Below are positions 18,522-28,162 of a stretch of 64,000 nucleotides of DNA, piece by piece. This DNA comes from Deferribacteres bacterium (GTDB lineage: Bacteria; Zhuqueibacterota; Zhuqueibacteria; Zhuqueibacterales; Geothermadaptataceae): the NCBI GenBank assembly GCA_020633675.1, contig JACKDE010000001.1, positions 1,284,837 through 1,348,836 of the forward strand, in the 5' to 3' direction. Each line of letters starts with the position of its first letter. The first letter of the stretch is position 1. The notes beneath the pieces are model-generated. The model was not told the origin of the DNA. It was given only the letters and a program-made list of their open reading frames with translations, and did not search any database. The position numbers and the translations under genes were made by a program.

Positions 18522-20657
18522 ATGCAAAAAAACTGGAAAAAAATCCTTCTATCGACCCCCATTCTGCTTTATTTGGGCCTGCTCTGCGTGGATGCAATCT
18601 TCTATTTCATCGGCATCATGCCGGAGTTGATCCGCATTGGCCGTGAAGTACTGTTGGTAGCGCTATTGCTGCTGTTTATTCCATATCGCCAGTATCTGCC
18701 CGTTCTCAGGGTCAAGCAGGTCATTCCTACCTTGCGCAGGTTGTTTATCATCGCCATTGCAATTGCTATTTTCTTTCAAGTGACGTCTTCAGCGCTTTCG
18801 GAGAGCTTATATGCAGGTGCTGAGAAGTACAAAATCGCGATTTTTCTAAAGTCTTTTATTCTTAGCGCATTTTCATCACTCATCCTTGTTTTGCTGTTTT
18901 TGGTTGCATTCGGCATCATTAGCAATTTGCTTTTTTACAAAAGCAAAAAGACAACCCAGCGCAATTTCCGATTGCTCGGCATCGCCTTGCTATGTGCGAT
19001 TGCTGCGGCGATTTGGGGCGGTCCGGACAACTTCCGCGAAACCAACTTTTTTGCCAACAATTTTTTCGGCATCACCTCTGGCATTTTGGTGCTGATTATG
19101 GTGATGAATGCTTTTCGTCTCACCTGGATCGATTTTCTCAGCCGCAAGGAGAAGTGGAGTGTGTTTTTGCTCTCTCCGGTTGTTGCTGTCATTGGGCTCG
19201 TTGTGTATACGCAAACTCCCTTAAGCTATTTGACCAGCTACAGCGTAGCCTGGGCAGCATTCATTTCGTTGACAGCTTTGTTCATCAGCATTTACGCCAT
19301 AGTCTGTACTGTGCTATTGTTGTTGCGCCTGCCGACCGCGGCTGTTTTTGATGAACGTGTCCGCGCCATAAAATCAATGCAAAAGCTGTCGCAATTGATC
19401 AGTCACTACATGCCAGAGCACAAGCTCATCAACCTGATCACCGAGATGACCACGCAGTTCACAGGCTCCGATTATGCCTGGCTTGAGCTGCAAACCAGCG
19501 ATCAGAAGTTTGTGGTACGCGCAGCTAAAAATGTGTCAGAGTCAGAAATTGTCGACAGCATTAGTGGTGGTGAAAGCGAGTTGCGCAACTGGATTTTACA
19601 CAACAAGCAGAGCGTGCTCATCAACGATGCAATGGAAGATACGCGCACAGCAGGCCTGGAAGCCTGCAAGAAAAAAATCTGTTCGCTTCTCGCGGTGCCG
19701 CTGCTTTCAAAAGAAAAAGTGCTGGGAATATTATACGCAGCACGCAAAGAAATCAATTCGTACAACGAATTTGACCAGGATATACTGGAGTCATTTGCTG
19801 CAAAAGCGGCGATTTCGTTTGAGAACTCGCATCTGCTCAAATCGTCGCTGGAAAAAGAGCGTCTCGAGCAGGAACTACAGATAGCGCACGAAGCGCAGTT
19901 GAAATTGTTGCCGAAGCAAATGCCAACAATCGAAGGCCTCGATGTGTCGGGCGTCAGTGTGGCGGCGCGCGAGGTTGGTGGCGATTTTTACGGCGTTTAT
20001 AAAAAAGAAGAGAGCCTCCGGGTTGTGATTGGCGATGTTTCCGGTAAAGGCACTGCAGCAGCTTTTTACATGGCAGAGTTGAAAGGTGTTGTGGAAGCAC
20101 TCGGTAGCATCTACAGTTCTCCGCGGGATATATTGATTAAAACAAACAGTCTGCTGTGTGAAAGTCTCGAGAAAAATCTGTTTGTGACTTTGCAGATTGC
20201 TAACTTTGATATGCAAAACAGGCAGTTGGTTTTGAGCCGGGCAGGGCACAATCCGATAATATGGTTGCCAAAAGCCGGCAATCCTAAGCTCCTGAAGCCC
20301 AGTGGCATTGGCATTGGACTCGACAATGGAGCGATTTTTGATGCCATGCTGGAAGAGTTGAAAATATCTTTCTCACCTGGAGATTATTTCATATTTTATA
20401 CAGATGGTGTGATTGAAGCACGTGATGCACGCGATGAAGAGTTTGAAGAAGCAAAGTTGCTGGATATTTTGCAAAAAGATAAATTTTCTGATGCAAAAAG
20501 TTTAAAAAATCATATTTTAGACAATTTGCGACAACACATCAAAGGCACCGCGGTACATGATGATTATACATTGGTGGTTGTTGGTATTCAAAATTCCCAA
20601 TATTCAATAAAAGTTGGGGAGCAAGAAATCGCTCAGAAACCGGAGTTGGTTGGCTGA
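18522..20657 (+). CDS. Membrane GAF-SpoIIE (PP2C-type) serine phosphatase
   Basis: About eight hydrophobic helices fill residues ~8-275. A GAF domain (~285-435), a short coiled coil (KERLEQELQIAHEAQ) and a SpoIIE/RsbU-type PP2C domain (~460-695) follow. Metal-binding motifs are intact: REVGGDFYG, IGDVSGKG (near residue 503), YTDGVIEARD and a terminal DDYTLVVVG. Such phosphatases dephosphorylate STAS anti-anti-sigma proteins. The STAS gene lies 65 bp downstream and an RsbW-like kinase after that, so this is the natural activating phosphatase of a partner-switching module. Confidence 0.9.
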   Translation: MQKNWKKILLSTPILLYLGLLCVDAIFYFIGIMPELIRIGREVLLVALLLLFIPYRQYLPVLRVKQVIPTLRRLFIIAIAIAIFFQVTSSALSESLYAGAEKYKIAIFLKSFILSAFSSLILVLLFLVAFGIISNLLFYKSKKTTQRNFRLLGIALLCAIAAAIWGGPDNFRETNFFANNFFGITSGILVLIMVMNAFRLTWIDFLSRKEKWSVFLLSPVVAVIGLVVYTQTPLSYLTSYSVAWAAFISLTALFISIYAIVCTVLLLLRLPTAAVFDERVRAIKSMQKLSQLISHYMPEHKLINLITEMTTQFTGSDYAWLELQTSDQKFVVRAAKNVSESEIVDSISGGESELRNWILHNKQSVLINDAMEDTRTAGLEACKKKICSLLAVPLLSKEKVLGILYAARKEINSYNEFDQDILESFAAKAAISFENSHLLKSSLEKERLEQELQIAHEAQLKLLPKQMPTIEGLDVSGVSVAAREVGGDFYGVYKKEESLRVVIGDVSGKGTAAAFYMAELKGVVEALGSIYSSPRDILIKTNSLLCESLEKNLFVTLQIANFDMQNRQLVLSRAGHNPIIWLPKAGNPKLLKPSGIGIGLDNGAIFDAMLEELKISFSPGDYFIFYTDGVIEARDARDEEFEEAKLLDILQKDKFSDAKSLKNHILDNLRQHIKGTAVHDDYTLVVVGIQNSQYSIKVGEQEIAQKPELVG

Positions 20658-20722
20658 GTTGATCGCCTGAAATTTGTGATAAAAGAGCATCTAAAATAAT
20701 TGATTGAAGAAGGAGAGAGTCA

Positions 20723-21073
20723 ATGGAAGGTTTCGAAGTAACGCATCGGGACGATAGCGGCATTGCTGTTTTGCAGCTAAAAGGATTTTTGGATGCGCAC
20801 ACCGCACCGACCCTCGAATCGGCCCTGCAGAATTGCATTGATGAACAAAAATTTAAAATCATCGTCAATTTTGAAGATTTGACTTACATCAGCAGTGCAG
20901 GCTTAGGCGTCTTTATGGGTTTTATTGAAGAGGTGCGCGAAAAAAGTGGCGATATCAAGCTATCGAACATGTCAGCCAAGATTTTTCGCGTTTTTGATCT
21001 GCTGGGATTTCCTGCGCTTTATGACATTCTCGACAAAGAGGAAGAAGCTAAAAGTAGTTTTAACAAGCAGTAA
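20723..21073 (+). CDS. STAS-domain anti-sigma factor antagonist
   Basis: This 116-aa protein is a single STAS domain: an N-terminal beta-hairpin (IAVLQLKGFLDAHTAPTLE), then the phosphoacceptor loop DLTYISSAGLGVFMGF with Ser57/Ser58, and a C-terminal helix. In SpoIIAA/RsbV homologues the serine before the Ala/Gly-Gly turn is phosphorylated by the RsbW-type kinase and dephosphorylated by PP2C enzymes, both of which flank it here. GAAGGAGAGAG precedes the ATG. The unphosphorylated form would bind the kinase and free its client. Confidence 0.92.
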   Translation: MEGFEVTHRDDSGIAVLQLKGFLDAHTAPTLESALQNCIDEQKFKIIVNFEDLTYISSAGLGVFMGFIEEVREKSGDIKLSNMSAKIFRVFDLLGFPALYDILDKEEEAKSSFNKQ

Positions 21074-21150
21074 ACCGTACGCAAGAGAACGCCGCCTGTC
21101 CGATATAAATCGCACAATCCGGACAGGTGAAAACGTAAGGTGGTGGAAAT

Positions 21151-21606
21151 TTGCCAAGGAAACAAAAAAAATATCGACTGAAATTTCCCGGCCAATCGGA
21201 CAATCTTGAAATAATACGCGATACGGTTTCGAGAATTGCAGAAAAGGCCGGCTTCGATGAAGATAATATCAACATGATCGAATTAGCTGTGGACGAAGCC
21301 TGCGCGAATGTCGTGAAACACGCATTTCAGGGTGGTGGCAACAAGCCGATCGATCTCGAGATCATTGTTGATGAAAAGAAATTCACTATAGTCGTCAGCG
21401 ACCGAGGGACGGGCTTCGATGTTAATAAGCTGAAAAGGCCCGATATGAAAGAATATCTCTCTAAAAAACGCGTCGGCGGCCTGGGCATCCATATTATTCA
21501 CACGCTCATGGATGAAGTGCAATTCGAATCTGTGCCAGGCAAAGGGACGCATGTGCGCATGAGCAAATTTATTAAAAATGAAAAGAAATCAACCGTAAAA
21601 ACCTGA
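21151..21606 (+). CDS. RsbW/SpoIIAB-like serine kinase (HATPase) anti-sigma factor
   Basis: A GHKL ATPase of 151 aa with N-box ELAVDEACANVVKHAF, G1 box VSDRGTGFD and G2 box VGGLGIHII; it lacks a HisKA domain. It should phosphorylate the STAS protein encoded just upstream and sequester a sigma factor or other client. The start is a TTG at 21151 preceded by GGTGGTGG; no ATG fits the family N-terminus. No cognate sigma-B-type gene is in the window, so the client may be encoded elsewhere (the ECF gene at 2 kb is not an obvious match). Confidence 0.88.
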   Translation: MPRKQKKYRLKFPGQSDNLEIIRDTVSRIAEKAGFDEDNINMIELAVDEACANVVKHAFQGGGNKPIDLEIIVDEKKFTIVVSDRGTGFDVNKLKRPDMKEYLSKKRVGGLGIHIIHTLMDEVQFESVPGKGTHVRMSKFIKNEKKSTVKT

Positions 21607-21651
21607 TTCGATGCAATTTGGTTGGATTGACAGACTCAAAAAATTGGAGAG

Positions 21652-23403
21652 ATGACCGTGCCAGATACCATAGGAGGGCTTGAAAGAGAGCACGATCAAC
21701 GGCTGGTCGAATTGCAAAGCCTCTTTGAGCTAAGCAAGACCCTTAACTCATCCTTCAATCTACAGACTGTACTCAATACACTGCTTTTTACCCCCATGGG
21801 ACGGATGCTTATCGCACATGGGGCGATCCTTCTTCACAGCGAAAAAGACCAATTCAAAATTCAGATCGTCAAGGGCCTGTCGCGCGATCTTCTTGGAAAA
21901 TCGATCTCTTTGCAGAATGACTGGGATCAGCCCGTGCATATCGACGAACTACAAGATGCCGCCGGCAAAGCTTTGCTGCAAAAGCATGGTATCCGCCTGG
22001 TCAGCCCGATTTTAAGCAATAATAAATGCCTTGGATTGATTCTGTTGGGCAAAAAGCTCGGTGACCAGCCATTCAAAGCAGATGAATTGGAGTACCTGTC
22101 GTCGATGGCTAATTTGGCCGCACCTGCGATTGAAAACAGCAGCTACATCAAAGAATTGCAGGAGGTGAACCGTCAGCTCGACAAGAAAATTCAGGAGCTG
22201 AACACGCTTTTTGATATCGGCAAGGAACTGAACGCCACGCTGGAACGCGATAAAATTGCCAATACGCTTGCCTATGCGATAATGGGGGAGATGATGGTGC
22301 AGAAGTGCCTGATTTTTCTGGAAAACGAGCAGGGCGTTTGCATGCCGCAGGTGATTAAAGGATTTCGCAGGCCCAATGAAGTCGCATTAATTGCGGACGC
22401 TGATTTGCAAGAGTGCCTTCTTGCTTGTACCAATGCGCAACTGGCGGAGGAAGTAGAAAACGAACAGGTGCGGCAGGAGATGCAAAAAAGTGGTCTGGCT
22501 TTGCTGGTGCCAATGATCACGCAGGATAAAGTGAAAGGCTGCATTTTGGTCGGAGGACGACTCAATGCTACGCCATTCCAACATGAAGATCTCGAGTTTC
22601 TCGCTACACTTGGTAATTCAGCAATGATTTCGCTGGAAAATGCGCGTTTGCTGCAGGAAACCATTATCAAGGAGCGCCTGGAAGAAGAGCTGAGCATCGC
22701 GCGTGATATTCAGCAGGGATTGCTGCCCAAATCACCGCCTAAAGTGGATGGCTACGATTTTGCCGGCTTGAACATTCCATCATTGCAAGTGGGAGGCGAC
22801 TACTACGACTATTTTAAAATCGATGAAAATCGTATCGCGCTGGCCATCGGGGATGTCTCAGGCAAAGGTGTTGGCGCCTCGCTGCTGATGTCCAATCTGC
22901 AAGCCAGCCTGCACGCCATGATCCACGCAAAGTGGAGCTTGAGCGAGGTTGTTTTCCGCATCAACAATATCATTCATCAAAATACGCCTTTCGATAAATT
23001 CATCACCTTTTTCCTGGCGATCGTCGATTGCAAATCCGGCGAAATGACCTATGTCAACGCAGGCCATAATCCACCCTACATCTATCATCCGGACGGTACA
23101 TTGAAAACACTTGAAGTCGGTGGCTTGATATTGGGTATGATGCCCAATATGCCATATGAGCAGGAGACCATTAAATTGACAAAAGGAGATTGGGTGGTTT
23201 CATTTACGGATGGCGTGAGTGAAGCGATGAACGAGGATGAAGAAGAATATGAAGAGTATCGTATCGAGAGTTATATTCAAACGGCTGAGAAAAGGGATGC
23301 CGCCCAGTTTACCGATGGCTTAAAAGAAGACGTGCGGCGTTTTTGCGGGAATGCGCCGCAGTCGGATGACATTACCATGCTTGTGTTCCGCATAACCGGT
23401 TGA
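21652..23403 (+). CDS. GAF-GAF-SpoIIE cytosolic serine phosphatase
   Basis: Two GAF domains (about 20-170 and 185-340) are joined by a coiled coil (LQEVNRQLDKKIQELNTLFDI) and followed by a linker (KERLEEELSIARDIQQGL) and a PP2C domain (~360-583). Metal motifs are intact: LQVGGDYYDY, IGDVSGKG, FTDGVSEAM and PQSDDITML. There is no membrane segment, so it senses a cytosolic signal. An acidic insert (NEDEEEYEEY) lies near 525. It lies 45 bp after the RsbW-like gene and probably acts on the same STAS protein as the membrane phosphatase. Confidence 0.9.
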   Translation: MTVPDTIGGLEREHDQRLVELQSLFELSKTLNSSFNLQTVLNTLLFTPMGRMLIAHGAILLHSEKDQFKIQIVKGLSRDLLGKSISLQNDWDQPVHIDELQDAAGKALLQKHGIRLVSPILSNNKCLGLILLGKKLGDQPFKADELEYLSSMANLAAPAIENSSYIKELQEVNRQLDKKIQELNTLFDIGKELNATLERDKIANTLAYAIMGEMMVQKCLIFLENEQGVCMPQVIKGFRRPNEVALIADADLQECLLACTNAQLAEEVENEQVRQEMQKSGLALLVPMITQDKVKGCILVGGRLNATPFQHEDLEFLATLGNSAMISLENARLLQETIIKERLEEELSIARDIQQGLLPKSPPKVDGYDFAGLNIPSLQVGGDYYDYFKIDENRIALAIGDVSGKGVGASLLMSNLQASLHAMIHAKWSLSEVVFRINNIIHQNTPFDKFITFFLAIVDCKSGEMTYVNAGHNPPYIYHPDGTLKTLEVGGLILGMMPNMPYEQETIKLTKGDWVVSFTDGVSEAMNEDEEEYEEYRIESYIQTAEKRDAAQFTDGLKEDVRRFCGNAPQSDDITMLVFRITG

Positions 23404-23549
23404 TCTTGCTGCACGTTCCAGCCGAACGTCACAATAATGCAAAATAAAATAAGTTTGAATGCAGCAGAATGGCATGTCTGTCAGTAATATCTGAAGAATA
23501 CCCAATCAAAATTGACAGCTTTCACTGCAGACAATTCAGGATGAATTCA

Positions 23550-24695
23550 ATGTCAAAAATCCTCGTCGTTGATGACGAAAAGCATATTCGCTTACTGCTC
23601 TCCGAGCTTTTAAAAAAATATAAGTATGAAGTGCGCGCCGCTGCTGACGGTACAGAAGCAATTACATTGCTGGAAGATGAGCCGTTTGACCTGATTGTAA
23701 CCGATCTGCATATGGCCAATAAAGGCGGCATCGATGTACTGAAGCAAGTGAAAGAGAAACACGCGCTTTCCGAGGTGCTGATTTTAACCGGCAACGGTAC
23801 CATCTCTTCTGCCGTCGAGGCCATGCGGCTCGGTGCATTCGAGTACCTGACCAAGCCAATCGACCTTAAGGAGTTCATTGTCAAAGTCCAAAAGGCGCTT
23901 GATCGGCATGAGTTGCGCACCAAGCTCGCGCAGCAGGAAGCGGAAATCCAGGCGCATCAAACCATGATCGCCAAGGATCTCAAGCTGGCCGCGCAAGTCC
24001 AGGCCAGCATCGTGCCGAAATCAATGGAGAATGAGCAATACGAAGTCGCTGTTCGGTACTCGCCGATGATCGGCATAGGTGGTGATTTTTCCGATATTTA
24101 TCACGATGAACATAATCGCGTCTATTTGACAATCGTCGATGTAACCGGGCACGGCATTGCTGCTGCGCTTTTGGTGAACCGGCTCTGTATGGAAATGCGC
24201 CGGCTGGTGCGCGAACAACTCGAGCCCGCAGAGATACTCTACCAGCTCAATAATTTTATTGTTGAGTCGTTTAAGGGGACCGGCATGTTCCTGACCATGT
24301 TTTGTGTTGCTTTGGACCTGAACAACGGTGCGCTACAATACGCTGGCAGCGCCCACCCGTCAGCTTTGCTCTGGCGTGAAGATCGACAAAAGTTTGAAAA
24401 ACTGGAATCCCAAAATCAAATTATCGGTTTTGATAAAACACACCGCAACAGTTTTACGCAAAATGAAACAACCATGCGCCGCGGCGACAAGCTGACGTTG
24501 TACACAGATGGTATCGTTGAAGTGGAAAACAAGCACAAAAAAGCCTTTGGGATCAAGGGCCTGGTTGAAATGATGCACCCTCAAATGTCACGGCCATCCA
24601 AGACGGTCGCTGACATTGTCATGAAAGGCATCGCCGAGTTTGCTCCGTCGGCTCAGCGCGACGATATCTACCTTATTCTGCTCGGTTTGAAATAG
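23550..24695 (+). CDS. Response regulator with SpoIIE phosphatase output
   Basis: A receiver domain occupies residues 1-120: MSKILVVDDEKHIR with Asp8/Asp9, phospho-acceptor Asp52 in LIVTDLHM, Thr80 and Lys102 in YLTKPID. A coiled linker leads to a PP2C domain (~170-381). Its motifs vary a little: GIGGDFSDI, IVDVTGHG in place of GDVSGKG, YTDGIVEVE and QRDDIYLIL; the acidic metal ligands remain. AGGA lies 8 nt before the ATG at 23550; an ATG three codons earlier is the alternative. It brings a phosphorelay input to the same partner-switching block; no kinase is adjacent. Confidence 0.9.
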   Translation: MSKILVVDDEKHIRLLLSELLKKYKYEVRAAADGTEAITLLEDEPFDLIVTDLHMANKGGIDVLKQVKEKHALSEVLILTGNGTISSAVEAMRLGAFEYLTKPIDLKEFIVKVQKALDRHELRTKLAQQEAEIQAHQTMIAKDLKLAAQVQASIVPKSMENEQYEVAVRYSPMIGIGGDFSDIYHDEHNRVYLTIVDVTGHGIAAALLVNRLCMEMRRLVREQLEPAEILYQLNNFIVESFKGTGMFLTMFCVALDLNNGALQYAGSAHPSALLWREDRQKFEKLESQNQIIGFDKTHRNSFTQNETTMRRGDKLTLYTDGIVEVENKHKKAFGIKGLVEMMHPQMSRPSKTVADIVMKGIAEFAPSAQRDDIYLILLGLK

Positions 24696-24840
24696 CCCTT
24701 TGCAAGAGTGCTGCCTTAGACGTTGATCGCAAGCTGTGTGAGCATCGCAAATAAAGCGGAAAAGAAACACAACCTGCTCTGCAAAATGATGATTTCTGCC
24801 TGTTATGCACCCTGCGAGCTTCCTGAGATTTATCCATAAA

Positions 24841-26343
24841 ATGACGATCCGAAAACCTTCTCTTTTGCTTATCAATCCCTGGATTACCGATTTTGCAGCC
24901 TATGATTTTTGGAGCAAGCCGCTTGGGTTGCTCTATCTCGCCTCTGTGCTGCGGAATGCCGGTGCGCATATCGATTTTATAGATTGCCTCGACCGATTTG
25001 ATGAAAAATTACAGGCAAGGGCTCAAAGCCTACCAAAATCTGGTCGTTATGGCACCGGCAAATATCTTCGGCAGGTGATTGCCAAACCGGCTGCCTTTGC
25101 GCATGTACCGCGCTATTATGCCCGCTATGGCTTGCCGCTCGATCTATTTCGTTCCAAATTACATACCTGCCAGCCGCCAGATGCGATTTTGGTAACTTCC
25201 GGCATGACGTACTGGTATCCGGGCGTGCAAACCGCAATAGCCGAAGCGCGTTCTGCTTTCCCAAAGGCACCTGTTTTTCTCGGAGGCATCTACGCAACCC
25301 TGATGCCCGAGCATGCGCAACGAACATCCGGAGCGGATGTCGTCATCGCCGGAGAAGCGGAGTCGGCAGTTGTGCCAAAGTTGCAGGAACTGGCGCCTGA
25401 ATTTGAGCTAGGTAAACAGTCGTTTGCCTGCCTCGATGACTACCCTGCACCGGCTTGGGATCTCTACCAAAACCTGCCATATGGTGTTGTAATGTCGTCT
25501 CGCGGCTGTCCCCTGCGCTGTAGTTTCTGTGCGTCTTTTAATATCTCCGGAGCATATCGCTGGCGGCAACCTGATGAAGTTGTGAATGATATCGCGCAAT
25601 TGCACGAACAACATGCAGTGCGCGACATCGCATTTTACGATGATGCCCTGCTAACCAACCACATCCGGCATTTGCAGCCGATTATGGCTAAAGTGCGCGA
25701 AGCAGCATTGCCTGTACGCTTTCATACACCGAATGGCTTGCAATGTAAGCATCTCAACCGCGAATTGGCGCGTGAAATGCGTGCAACTGGATTCACCACA
25801 ATGCGACTCAGCCTTGAAAGCGTCAGTGCCAGCCGGCAACGGGATATGAGCTTGAAAGTTAATACAGATTCATTTACACGCGCTGTTGAAGCAATCCGTG
25901 AGGCGAATTTTGATATTGCAGATACGGATGCTTATGTTCTGATGGCGCTGCCCGGCCAGCCTTTGCAGGAAGTCCTGCAAACTATGGCTTTTGTGCATAC
26001 GAATGCCGTTGGTATTCGACTGGCAGCCTATTCTCCGATTCCCGGCACAGTCGATTACCAGCGTGCGGTTGATGCAGGGTTTGATCAATTTAGCCATGAA
26101 CCGTTGCGTACCAATAATTCTGCGATCCCGTTGCGCGCGCCGGGCTTGACATTTGATGCCTACAACCGGGTAGCCCTGCTCGCCAAGACACTCAATCAGC
26201 AGCTTGTTCAAACCGGACGACCACTCGAGCAGAATCAACAAGAGCTGTTTGCGCGCCTGAAAAGCCAATTTACGCCGGCGGAATTGTACGCAGTGAGCAA
26301 GATTAGCAACCAAAAAGATGCAGCCGAAATCGAAAAACCATGA
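24841..26343 (+). CDS. B12-binding-domain radical SAM enzyme
   Basis: An N-terminal cobalamin-binding-like domain (to ~170, with PLGLLYLASVLRNAG and VFLGGIYATLMPE) is followed by a radical SAM domain. Its cluster motif is SRGCPLRCSFCASFN (CxxxCxxC) near residue 220, and LSLESVS and ALPGQP are conserved SAM-barrel elements. Members of this BchE/MiaB-like group carry out methylations, cyclisations and related reactions. The substrate cannot be told from the sequence, and no partner gene hints at a pathway. I chose MTIRKP at 24841; an ATG at 24805 would add 12 residues. Confidence 0.85.
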   Translation: MTIRKPSLLLINPWITDFAAYDFWSKPLGLLYLASVLRNAGAHIDFIDCLDRFDEKLQARAQSLPKSGRYGTGKYLRQVIAKPAAFAHVPRYYARYGLPLDLFRSKLHTCQPPDAILVTSGMTYWYPGVQTAIAEARSAFPKAPVFLGGIYATLMPEHAQRTSGADVVIAGEAESAVVPKLQELAPEFELGKQSFACLDDYPAPAWDLYQNLPYGVVMSSRGCPLRCSFCASFNISGAYRWRQPDEVVNDIAQLHEQHAVRDIAFYDDALLTNHIRHLQPIMAKVREAALPVRFHTPNGLQCKHLNRELAREMRATGFTTMRLSLESVSASRQRDMSLKVNTDSFTRAVEAIREANFDIADTDAYVLMALPGQPLQEVLQTMAFVHTNAVGIRLAAYSPIPGTVDYQRAVDAGFDQFSHEPLRTNNSAIPLRAPGLTFDAYNRVALLAKTLNQQLVQTGRPLEQNQQELFARLKSQFTPAELYAVSKISNQKDAAEIEKP

Positions 26344-26468
26344 GCATGGCGCTAAGCCGCCATATTGATCTTAAATGCCTTTCAACGTACAGAAAGCCAA
26401 GCCGGCACAAGCAGATTTAACCAAGTCATTGCTTTTTGCCAGTTAAACATTCAAAAGGAGGTAGGGAA

Positions 26469-26930
26469 ATGCAGAAACTGATTTTTGCCGCAGGAATTAT
26501 TGGAGCCTTGGCACTCACGGCTTGCAATACATCAAATCAAGATCAGGCTTTGAGCAAAGAAATTATCACAACCGAAGCCGCGCCAAAGGCGATCGGGCCG
26601 TATAGTCAGGCCGTCAAAGCTGGAAACACGCTCTATTGTTCCGGGCAAATTGCGCTTGATCCGGCAACCGGTAAACTGGTCACGGATGATATCGAATCAG
26701 AAACAAGGCAGGTGCTGAAAAATTTGGGTGCGGTTTTGCGGGCCAGCGACATGGACTATGATAATGTGGTCCGCGCGACAGTGTACATGACCGACATTGA
26801 AAATTACAAGCGCATCAACACAGTCTATGCAGAATTTTTTAGCGATTCCAAGCCAGCTCGTGCTGCAGTACAAGTTGCAAATCTACCTGCTGGTGCAAAC
26901 GTTGAAATTTCCTGCATCGCTGTGAAATAG
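26469..26930 (+). CDS. RidA-family protein with lipoprotein signal peptide
   Basis: AAAGGAGGTAGGGAA before 26469 marks the start. A 20-residue signal ends with lipobox LALTAC, so the mature protein should be lipid-anchored outside the cytoplasmic membrane. The rest is a complete RidA/YjgF domain: APKAIGPYSQAV, LYCSGQIALDP, the active-site arginine in KPARAAVQVANLP, and VEISCIAV. Cytosolic RidA deaminates reactive 2-aminoacrylate and other imines from PLP enzymes. An exported form is known in some bacteria, but its substrate is unclear. Tat-exported and cytosolic PLP enzymes are encoded a few genes downstream. Confidence 0.9.
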   Translation: MQKLIFAAGIIGALALTACNTSNQDQALSKEIITTEAAPKAIGPYSQAVKAGNTLYCSGQIALDPATGKLVTDDIESETRQVLKNLGAVLRASDMDYDNVVRATVYMTDIENYKRINTVYAEFFSDSKPARAAVQVANLPAGANVEISCIAVK

Positions 26931-27236
26931 AGCTTTGCAAGCCCTTCTCAAACAGGTGGTTCGCGCGATTTTATGCGAAAAAATTAAGAGAGCGTTTGGC
27001 AATCTTGGAGCATTTGTCTATATTGAAATAGTCTTGCCTTAGCTTTTTAATTCGCATTTTGAATGATTTGTTTCAGCAGACAAAATTCGGTATGGTTTCC
27101 GGACCGTGGCAAGCTATACTGGCACGAAGCACTCGATGAGCATGGTTGAACCATACAAAATTGAAATTGGCTAAACGTTATTTTCACTTCAGATCATCGC
27201 ATCGCCGTTGTTGTACGCACGGCTAAAAGGAGTTAC
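26931..27236. other. Intergenic region upstream of the M50 protease
   Basis: 306 bp without recognisable coding sequence. A GG-N10-GC element at 26996-27012 loosely resembles a sigma-54 promoter but its -12 half is poor. AAAGGAG at the right edge is the ribosome-binding site of the next gene. Confidence 0.5.
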
Positions 27237-28160
27237 ATGTCATCACCGTCAGGATCTGACTACAAATATATCGAGGACCTTTATCGGCAAATGGGCCAGC
27301 AAGAGCCGCCAAAGATGGGATTTTTTGAGCGGCTTTTTCGAGAAGATAAGCCGCGCATCAATTATATTTTGTTTGTTGCTACCTTTTTTGCCACGTTTAT
27401 CACCTGGTACCTGGCCAGTGGCTCAGTGAGTGGTGGGCTTTGGTACAGCAGCAGTATCATGGCGATTTTGTTTGCGCACGAAATGGGACATTATGTCATG
27501 TGCCGCAAGTACGGAGTCCGCGCTACTTTGCCGTTCTTTCTGCCGCTGCCATTGATCAGTCCCTTTGGAACGCTTGGCGCCGTCATCAAAATGGAAGGAC
27601 GCATGCCGAATCGCCGGGTGCTGTTTGACATCGGTGCCGGCGGCCCGATTGCCGGATTGATTTTGACAATACCGGCTATTTATTTTGGTGTTATGCTTTC
27701 CGATGTTGTGGCGGTGGAATCCTTGCCAGAAGGTGTTTGGCATTTTGGCGAGTCGCTGCTATTCAAATTTTTGACGCGCCTGGCTATCGGCCCGCTGCCG
27801 GATGGCTATGACATTATGCTGCATCCGCTGGCTTTTGCAGGCTGGGCAGGCTTGTTTGTGACTGCGCTCAACCTGTTGCCGATTGGCCAACTGGATGGCG
27901 GGCATGTCATTTACGCCCTGTTCGGCGAAAAAAGTCGCTATATTTATCCGGTTGTGCTGAGCGCGTTTATTCTCATCGCAATTTTGTATTACATCGGCTG
28001 GGTTCCACTGATTTTATTACTGCTGTTTTTTCGCATCGAACACCCGCCAACTGTGGATACTTTTACGCCGCTGGATGCCGGGCGCAAGTATTTGGCCATT
28101 GCCATTTTTGTTATATTTTTACTCTCTTTCACCGTTGTACCTTTTCAAATTCAAATGTAA
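27237..28160 (+). CDS. Site-2-protease-family (M50) membrane metalloprotease
   Basis: The M50 zinc site is complete: FAHEMGHYVMC (HExxH) in a membrane helix near residue 85, and LNLLPIGQLDGGH with the third ligand Asp near 225. About six to seven hydrophobic helices are present, with a glycine-rich GAGGPIAGLI segment between. There is no PDZ domain, and the arrangement is that of the Slr0643/EGY1-like S2P branch. These enzymes cut membrane-spanning regulators or peptides. AAAGGAGTTAC precedes the ATG. The next gene begins 2 bp after its stop. Confidence 0.9.
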   Translation: MSSPSGSDYKYIEDLYRQMGQQEPPKMGFFERLFREDKPRINYILFVATFFATFITWYLASGSVSGGLWYSSSIMAILFAHEMGHYVMCRKYGVRATLPFFLPLPLISPFGTLGAVIKMEGRMPNRRVLFDIGAGGPIAGLILTIPAIYFGVMLSDVVAVESLPEGVWHFGESLLFKFLTRLAIGPLPDGYDIMLHPLAFAGWAGLFVTALNLLPIGQLDGGHVIYALFGEKSRYIYPVVLSAFILIAILYYIGWVPLILLLLFFRIEHPPTVDTFTPLDAGRKYLAIAIFVIFLLSFTVVPFQIQM

Positions 28161-28162
28161 AT

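Noticed and set aside
26996..27012. GG-N10-GC element resembling a sigma-54 promoter before the M50 gene
   Set aside because: The -24 half (TTGGCA) is good but the -12 half reads GAGCA instead of TTGCA; no activator gene or repeat nearby.
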